Shown here in pieces: positions 20,788 to 25,110 of a DNA stretch of 25,110 nucleotides; the first letter of the stretch is position 1; each line of letters starts with the position of its first letter. The position numbers and the translations under genes were made by a program. A model generated the notes under the pieces. It saw only the letters and a list, made by a program, of their open reading frames with translations. It was not told the DNA's origin and made no database searches. Origin of the DNA: Actinomycetota bacterium. GTDB lineage: Bacteria; Actinomycetota; Actinomycetes; Actinomycetales; Cellulomonadaceae. The DNA is taken from the NCBI GenBank assembly GCA_018898235.1, contig JAHIJU010000055.1, positions 1 to 25,110 of the forward strand. The letters run 5' to 3'.

Positions 20788-20821
20788 ATCGTAGTCATCT
20801 CGCCGGTTACGGGGCTAGCCT
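20788..20821. promoter_or_regulatory. Divergent leaderless promoters (EamA and CGNR genes)
   Basis: The 46-nt gap between divergent start codons holds two -10 elements: TACGAT on the minus strand (20793-20788) before GTG 20781, and TAGCCT on the plus strand (20816-20821) before GTG 20828. Each lies 6 nt from its start codon, so both mRNAs should lack a leader, and the two promoters overlap. Confidence 0.5.
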
Positions 20822-20827
20822 GGGTCC

Positions 20828-21352
20828 GTGGACGCGCATGGACTGGTCGTCGACCTCCTCAACACCCTGGACGTGGAGGCCGGCACCGACCTGCTCGACG
20901 ACGCCGGCACCTGGGCGACCTGGTGTGCCGAGCACCAGGTCGCCACCGGGAACCGCATGCAGGCCCGTCTGGTGCGCACCCGGCTGCGAGCCGTCGTGGC
21001 GGGGGCCACCTGGTCCGGCCCTGCGGGGTGGACCGTGCCCGTCACCGTGGGTCCGGAGGGTGTGGTGGTCCACGGTCGGAGCGCAGTCGAGGCCGTCCTC
21101 GCCGCTGCCGTCCAGCTCACCGTGACCGGCGACTGGCGACGTCTCAAGCTGTGCCCCGCCGACGACTGCCGGCACGCCTTCTACGACCGCTCCCGCAACC
21201 GGACCCGGATCTGGTGCGAGATGTCCGACTGCGGGAACCGGGCCAAGGTCCGCAGGTATCGTGCCCGGCACCCCCTGTCCGCCGCGCCACGACGGCTCCA
21301 CACCAATGGACGGTCAGGTGCGGGCGCCGACCAGGTCGTGACAGGCACGTGA
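20828..21352 (+). CDS. CGNR zinc-finger protein with ABATE-like N-terminus
   Basis: The 174-residue protein ends in a CGNR zinc finger (LCPADDCRHAFYDRSRNRTR then WCEMSDCGNRAKVRRYR), with four zinc-ligand cysteines and the namesake CGNR. The N-terminal part begins LVVDLLNTLD, as in ABATE domains that precede this finger. Members are considered transcriptional regulators in actinobacteria. The GTG at 20828 is leaderless. Confidence 0.9.
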   Translation: MDAHGLVVDLLNTLDVEAGTDLLDDAGTWATWCAEHQVATGNRMQARLVRTRLRAVVAGATWSGPAGWTVPVTVGPEGVVVHGRSAVEAVLAAAVQLTVTGDWRRLKLCPADDCRHAFYDRSRNRTRIWCEMSDCGNRAKVRRYRARHPLSAAPRRLHTNGRSGAGADQVVTGT

Positions 21353-21428
21353 CCCCGGTTGCCGCCCGCACCCGGCGCCTGGCACGGTAGAACAAGACCA
21401 ACCGACTGCAGCCCGAGGGAGACCACGC

Positions 21429-21461
21429 ATGACGCAGGCGACCCGGGCCACCTTCGCGTGA
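21429..21461 (+). CDS. Possible 10-residue leader peptide ahead of the App1 gene
   Basis: ATG 21429 is preceded by GGGAG at 7 nt and encodes MTQATRATFA. Its TGA overlaps the GTG of the phosphatase gene by four bases (GTGA). The downstream GTG lacks its own clear ribosome binding site, so coupled translation from this short frame is plausible. TAGAAC (21388-21393) may be the -10 element. Confidence 0.4.
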   Translation: MTQATRATFA

Positions 21462-22597
21462 GCCCCCGCCCACTTCTGGCCGCCCGCTGGGGTCGCCGCA
21501 CCTCCCAGCACCCGCTCGGGCAGGTCGAGCGTCCGCACATCGCCGCGCGCATCGAGGACACCGTCGACGCACGGATCGCCGGCCGCCTCGTCCGCCGGGG
21601 CTGGACCGTGCGCATCGTCCCCTACGCCGGGATCGCAGGTGACGGCTGGGTCCGGGTGCTGGCGCGCACCGTGCTCGCCCCGCCCTTCGTCGCCGACTCG
21701 GACCTGCCCGACTCCGGGGCCACCGCGCAGGCGGAGCATCGCGACCGCGACCTGGCAGATGTGCGCGGGTGGCGGAGCTTCCTCACCGCACCGGTGGCCG
21801 GCACCGAGGTCGACGTGACGATCGGCGGACGGACGCACCACCTGGTGGCCGACCGGGCCGGCTACCTCGACACCGTGGTCGAGGCGAACCTGCCGACCGG
21901 CTGGCAGGAGATCGAGCTGCGCACGCCCGGCGGCGCACCGGTCCGTGCCCCGGTCCAGGTGGTCGACCCGGCGGCGCACTCCGGCATCGTCGCGGACATC
22001 GACGACACGGTCATGGTGACCCGGCTCCCCCGGCTGCTGGTCGCCTTCTGGAACAGCTTCGTCCGCAAGGTCGACGCCCGCGAGGCGGTGCCCGGGATGG
22101 CGGGACTGCTCACCGAGCTCGCCGCGCAGGACCCGGGGATGCCGGTGGTGTACCTGTCGACCGGCGCCTGGGACACCGCGCCGACGGTCGCGCGGTTCCT
22201 CGCCGCGAACGGGTTCCCGCCGGGGACCCTGCTCATGACGGACTGGGGGCCGACCAACACCGGCTGGTTCCGCAGCGGGCCCCGCCACAAGGTCACGCAG
22301 CTGCGTCGGCTGTTCGCCCGGTTCACGAACGTGCGCTGGTTCCTCGTCGGCGACGACGGTCAGCACGACCCACGGATCTATGCCGGTGCAGCACGTCTGC
22401 ACGGTGACAACGTCGCGTGCGTGCTGCTGCGCCAGCTCACCTTCGCCGAGCACGTGCTGTCCTCCGGGACGGCGATCGCGCCCGACCTCATCGGGCACCG
22501 TCCGCGCGCCCCGCGACCCGTGCCGGTGCTGTCCGGACCGGACGGGCACTCCCTGCTCCGGCAGGCACGCCGGGCCGGGCTGGTGCGCGAGGGCTAG
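21458..22597 (+). CDS. App1-type phosphatidate phosphatase (DUF2183)
   Basis: The 379-residue protein contains a HAD-like catalytic motif DIDDTVMVTRLPRLL near residue 185 and a downstream GDDGQHDPRIYAG motif, as in the catalytic domain of yeast App1, an Mg-dependent phosphatidate phosphatase. Bacterial members are of uncertain substrate. The N-terminal 150 residues form a beta-rich domain (VDVTIGGRTHHLVADRAGYL). GTG 21458 is chosen because the coding signal begins there; no ribosome binding site of its own is seen. Its TAG shares the palindrome CTAG with the stop of the convergent small gene. Confidence 0.85.
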   Translation: MSPRPLLAARWGRRTSQHPLGQVERPHIAARIEDTVDARIAGRLVRRGWTVRIVPYAGIAGDGWVRVLARTVLAPPFVADSDLPDSGATAQAEHRDRDLADVRGWRSFLTAPVAGTEVDVTIGGRTHHLVADRAGYLDTVVEANLPTGWQEIELRTPGGAPVRAPVQVVDPAAHSGIVADIDDTVMVTRLPRLLVAFWNSFVRKVDAREAVPGMAGLLTELAAQDPGMPVVYLSTGAWDTAPTVARFLAANGFPPGTLLMTDWGPTNTGWFRSGPRHKVTQLRRLFARFTNVRWFLVGDDGQHDPRIYAGAARLHGDNVACVLLRQLTFAEHVLSSGTAIAPDLIGHRPRAPRPVPVLSGPDGHSLLRQARRAGLVREG

Positions 22598-22800
22598 AGC
22601 GCCTCTGGCTCGTCGTACTCCTGGGCGCTGGCCAGCGCCTCGTCATCGGACTCGAGCTCGGCGCTGGACAGGGATCGAGGAGCGCGGGCGGGGTCGCCGC
22701 CGATGCGCGCATCCGCTGCGCGCAGCGATGCCTCGGCGGGGGTCGCCTCGGCCAGGTGCTGCGCCGCGGGGTCGGACGTCAGGTCGCGGGTCATGGCCAT
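22594..22800 (-). CDS. Small acidic hypothetical protein
   Basis: The 68-residue product (MAMTRDLTSDPAAQHLAEAT...) is rich in Ala, Glu and Asp, with no membrane segment, and ends DDEALASAQEYDEPEAL. Third codon positions and the exact convergent fit with the App1 stop support it. A second ATG two codons later (22794) is possible. No family is recognised. It is divergent from the YbaK-domain gene across 66 nt. Confidence 0.6.
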   Translation of the reverse strand: MAMTRDLTSDPAAQHLAEATPAEASLRAADARIGGDPARAPRSLSSAELESDDEALASAQEYDEPEAL

Positions 22801-22866
22801 GTTTGTACCGGGCCCGGGGCGCCGGTGCACGTCGCCGCCCCGGCCAGCGGCGGTACGGTCGGGCGC

Positions 22867-23661
22867 GTGCCTCCCGCAGATGAACCCGACGCCCCGCACG
22901 CCGTCCCGGTGAGCGCCGCCATGCGCGGCGCGAAGGTGCGCGCGTACACCGAGCACACCACCGTCAGCCAGGTCGCGACCCACCCGGACGGCACAGTCAC
23001 GATCGACTGCGCCTGCGGTATGCGGCTCACCAACGGCCCCGGCTGGTCGCTCGACGAGCACATCCGGCTGCACCGGGCTGAGGCGCGCTTCCTGGCACTG
23101 GCCGAGGTCGCACCGCCCGGCATCCCCCGGCTGCTCCCCTGGCCGTTGGTCGAGCAGACACCTCCCGACCCGGCGAGGTCGAGCATCGACGACCTGCCGC
23201 CGCGCGCCCAGGCCGTCGCGGCCGCGCTGACCGCAGCGGGCGCGACCGGGCAGGTGACCGCGCTCCCCGACTCGACGCGTACGGCGGCGCAGGCCGCGGC
23301 CGCGCTGGGCTGCACGGTCGGGCAGATCGCCAACTCGCTGGTGTTCCTGGCCGACGACGAGCCGCTGCTCGTCCTGACCTCCGGGCGTCACCGGGTCGAC
23401 ACCGCCGCACTTGCCGTCGCCCTCGGCGTCGCACGGATCGAGCGCGCGACGCCCGAGCAGGTCCGCGCCGCGACCGGGCAGGCGATCGGCGGGGTCGCGC
23501 CGCTCGGCCATCCGGCGCCGCTGCGCACCGTCGTCGACCTCGCACTGGCGGACTACGACCAGGTGTGGGCCGCGGGCGGCACGCCGCACACGGTGTTCCC
23601 GACGAGCTTCGCCGAGCTGGTCGCGGTCACGGGGGGCAGCCCCCTGGCGGTCGGCGACTGA
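22867..23661 (+). CDS. YbaK/ProX-type aminoacyl-tRNA deacylase domain with extra N-terminal domain
   Basis: Residues from about 98 to the C-terminus form a YbaK/EbsC domain (QVTALPDSTRTAAQAAAALG, QIANSLVFLADDEPLLVLTSG, GGVAPLGHP, TVFPTSFAELVAVTGG), which hydrolyses mischarged tRNA such as Cys-tRNA-Pro. The preceding stretch of about 85 residues (RAYTEHTTVSQVATHPDGTV, CACGMRL, DEHIRLH) has a Cys-x-Cys and His-x3-His arrangement that could bind metal. GTG 22867 lies 7 nt after TACGGT (22854-22859), consistent with a leaderless transcript. An internal start (ATG 22921) would leave most of the extra domain in place. Confidence 0.82.
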   Translation: MPPADEPDAPHAVPVSAAMRGAKVRAYTEHTTVSQVATHPDGTVTIDCACGMRLTNGPGWSLDEHIRLHRAEARFLALAEVAPPGIPRLLPWPLVEQTPPDPARSSIDDLPPRAQAVAAALTAAGATGQVTALPDSTRTAAQAAAALGCTVGQIANSLVFLADDEPLLVLTSGRHRVDTAALAVALGVARIERATPEQVRAATGQAIGGVAPLGHPAPLRTVVDLALADYDQVWAAGGTPHTVFPTSFAELVAVTGGSPLAVGD

Positions 23662-23674
23662 CGCCGGCGCCGCA

Positions 23675-24601
23675 TCACCCCTGAGGGGCGGATGCCGCGC
23701 CCAGCGCCGCCAGCTCGTCCGGCGCGAGGTCGAGACGCGCCGAGGCCAGCAGGTCGTCCAGCTGATCGAGGGTGCGGGCACTGGCGATCGGTGCGGTGAT
23801 GGTCGGCTGCGCGTGCAGCCAGGCCAGCGCGACCGCCGCCTGCGACGTGGCATGCGCGGCAGCGAGCTCGTCGAGCACGGCGAGCACCCGGCGTCCCCGG
23901 TCATCGAGGTACGGCAGGGCGCCGCCGGCGCGCGGGCTGTCGACGGCCGTCCCACCGTCCCGGTACTTGCCCGTGAGGAAACCGCGGGCCAGGCCGAAGT
24001 ACGGGAAGACCGCCAGGTCGTGCTCACGCGCCCGGACCGCGAGCTGCGTCTCGTAGCCGCGTTCGACCAGGTTGTAGTGCGGCTGGAGCGCGACCGGCGC
24101 GTGCAGCCCGTCGGCCGCGACCGCCGTGAACCACTCGTCGATCCGCTCCGCCGAGTAGTTCGAGATGCCGATGGCCGCGACCAGCCCCTCGTCGACCAGC
24201 TCGGAGAACGCACCGGCGGTCTCGGCGATCGGGGTCTGGGCGTCGTCGAAGTGCGCGTAGTACAGGTCGAGCTGGTCGAGACCGAGGCGGGTCAAGGAGG
24301 CCTGAGCCGCAGCCTTCACGGTGGCGGCCGACAGCCCCGTGAACTGCGGGTGCTGACTCACCTTCGTGGCGACCTGCGGCCGGTCACCGGCCGGACGCGT
24401 CGCCAGCCAGCGTCCGATGATGAGCTCGCTCTCACCACCGGTGTGCCCGTCGACCCACGCCGAGTACACATCGGCCGTGTCGACGAGCGTTCCGCCGGCG
24501 GCGGCGAACCGGTCGAGGACGGTTCGACCCGTCGGTTCGTCGGCCGTCCAGCCGAACACGTTGCCACCGAGCACGAGACGAAGACCCACGGGGAATGTCA
24601 T
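23675..24601 (-). CDS. Aldo/keto reductase
   Basis: The 308-residue protein is an NADPH-dependent TIM-barrel reductase: LGGNVFGW start, the catalytic Asp and Tyr in LVDTADVYSAW, Lys in VATKVSQH, His in LYYAHFDD, and the cofactor region IGISNYS and TAPIASARTLDQLDD. The order fits the YdhF/Tas-like AKR group. The substrate is not known. The ATG at 24601 starts the conserved part; an in-frame GTG at 24619 has AGGGG nearby. It ends 13 nt from the convergent YbaK-domain gene. Confidence 0.9.
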   Translation of the reverse strand: MTFPVGLRLVLGGNVFGWTADEPTGRTVLDRFAAAGGTLVDTADVYSAWVDGHTGGESELIIGRWLATRPAGDRPQVATKVSQHPQFTGLSAATVKAAAQASLTRLGLDQLDLYYAHFDDAQTPIAETAGAFSELVDEGLVAAIGISNYSAERIDEWFTAVAADGLHAPVALQPHYNLVERGYETQLAVRAREHDLAVFPYFGLARGFLTGKYRDGGTAVDSPRAGGALPYLDDRGRRVLAVLDELAAAHATSQAAVALAWLHAQPTITAPIASARTLDQLDDLLASARLDLAPDELAALGAASAPQG

Positions 24602-24698
24602 GGCGACACGCTCGCCCACACCTTCACCCCTGTGCAACCTGCTGGACACACTCGGGCCGTACCGTCCGCCGAACGACTCGCGACGGAGGGAGATGTGC

Positions 24699-25110
24699 GT
24701 GTTCGATCAGGTCGACCCGTTCATCGGCACCGAGGCCACATCACTCCCGCCGGCTCAGGGTCTGGCAGGGACCTGGTGGTGGCCCAAGCCGCAGGTGGGG
24801 AACACCCACCCGGGTGCCACCTACCCGCTCGGCATGGTGTCGGCGTGCGCGTTCTCGGGCGCCTACCCGACCGGCTACGGCCGCTACGACCTGTCGACCG
24901 AAGGCCTTCCGCCGGCGCTCTACGACCACGCACTGGCGTCGGGCTTCACCCACTTCCAGCAGTCCGGCACGGGTGCGATCCGCAAGTACTACAACTACCT
25001 GCGGGTCACCCCGATGCTGCAGCCGCTCGACGACCTGGGCCAGCTCTGGGACATCGAGGACGAGGAGGCCGAGCCGGGCTGGTACGCCGCGACACTGAGC
25101 TCGGGCATCC
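24699..25110 (+). CDS. GH92-family glycosidase (alpha-mannosidase type), 3' truncated
   Basis: The first 137 residues match the N-terminal domain of glycoside hydrolase family 92: VDPFIGTEA, GNTHPGATYPLGMVSACAFSG, TGYGRYDLS and GFTHFQQSGTG. Family members are calcium-dependent exo-alpha-mannosidases acting on mannose-rich glycans. No signal peptide is present, so it would act in the cytoplasm or be exported some other way. The GTG at 24699 is preferred to ATG 24693, which is too close to GGAGGGAG (24685-24692). The gene runs off the window. Confidence 0.88.
   Translation, partial: MFDQVDPFIGTEATSLPPAQGLAGTWWWPKPQVGNTHPGATYPLGMVSACAFSGAYPTGYGRYDLSTEGLPPALYDHALASGFTHFQQSGTGAIRKYYNYLRVTPMLQPLDDLGQLWDIEDEEAEPGWYAATLSSGI

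Noticed and set aside
1..25110. tRNA, rRNA genes or CRISPR arrays
   Set aside because: No cloverleaf-like stretch, rRNA signature or regularly spaced short repeats noticed on reading both strands; the 105-bp repeats occur only twice and are hairpin units.

Overview
The window is very GC-rich, with strong G/C third-position bias, GTG starts, leaderless promoters of TANNNT type and several four-base start/stop overlaps. Gene content (RbpA, GarA-type FHA protein, two MerR proteins beside a DUF151 nuclease, DUF881/DUF1290 membrane proteins, a Ppm1-type mannosyltransferase, a CGNR zinc finger and a GH92 family glycosidase) points to an actinobacterium, probably Micrococcales and possibly Cellulomonas-like. 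The genus is an inference; the phylum is well supported. Layout: (1) 1-1341, chromosome: 3' end of ppm1 convergent with rbpA, which has a SigR-type promoter. (2) 1348-9093, an integrated filamentous phage (inovirus) of about 7.75 kb, lying between two half-conserved dif sites. (3) 9094-11070, a GNAT acetyltransferase and a metallo-hydrolase, then a divergent ParA-like ATPase. (4) 11123-16317, the conserved actinobacterial cluster of MerR, DUF151, MerR, FHA, DUF881, DUF1290, DUF881 and CDP-alcohol phosphatidyltransferase, all on the minus strand. (5) 16404-25110, housekeeping and metabolic genes: CoA-binding protein, DEAD-box helicase, threonine aldolase, EamA transporter, CGNR protein, App1-type phosphatase, a small acidic protein, a YbaK-domain protein, an aldo/keto reductase and the start of a GH92 glycosidase. 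The main find is the inovirus. Its minus-strand genes, read in the circular phage, run in the M13 cyclic order: a pV-like candidate, several tiny membrane proteins, a 51-residue major coat protein, a strong terminator hairpin, a 618-residue pIII-like adsorption protein, a pVI-like protein, a Zot/pI assembly ATPase, then an HUH replication initiator and a hairpin-rich intergenic region holding two copies of a 105-bp repeat. It encodes no recognisable integrase, which fits use of host XerC/XerD at dif. The left junction keeps the XerC arm but not the XerD arm, while the right junction keeps both. When the circular phage is rebuilt across the junction, an open reading frame runs straight through attP: its ATG and first 13 codons lie at the left end (1387 to 1348) and the rest at the right end (9087 to 8768), 366 nt in all. 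Integration therefore cuts the first gene of the structural operon away from its start codon and upstream region, and puts the operon downstream of the host metallo-hydrolase/GNAT genes. This suggests that integration itself contributes to silencing or rewiring of virion genes. Functions of the tiny genes, the 129-residue plus-strand ORF and the 117-residue membrane protein are not recognised.
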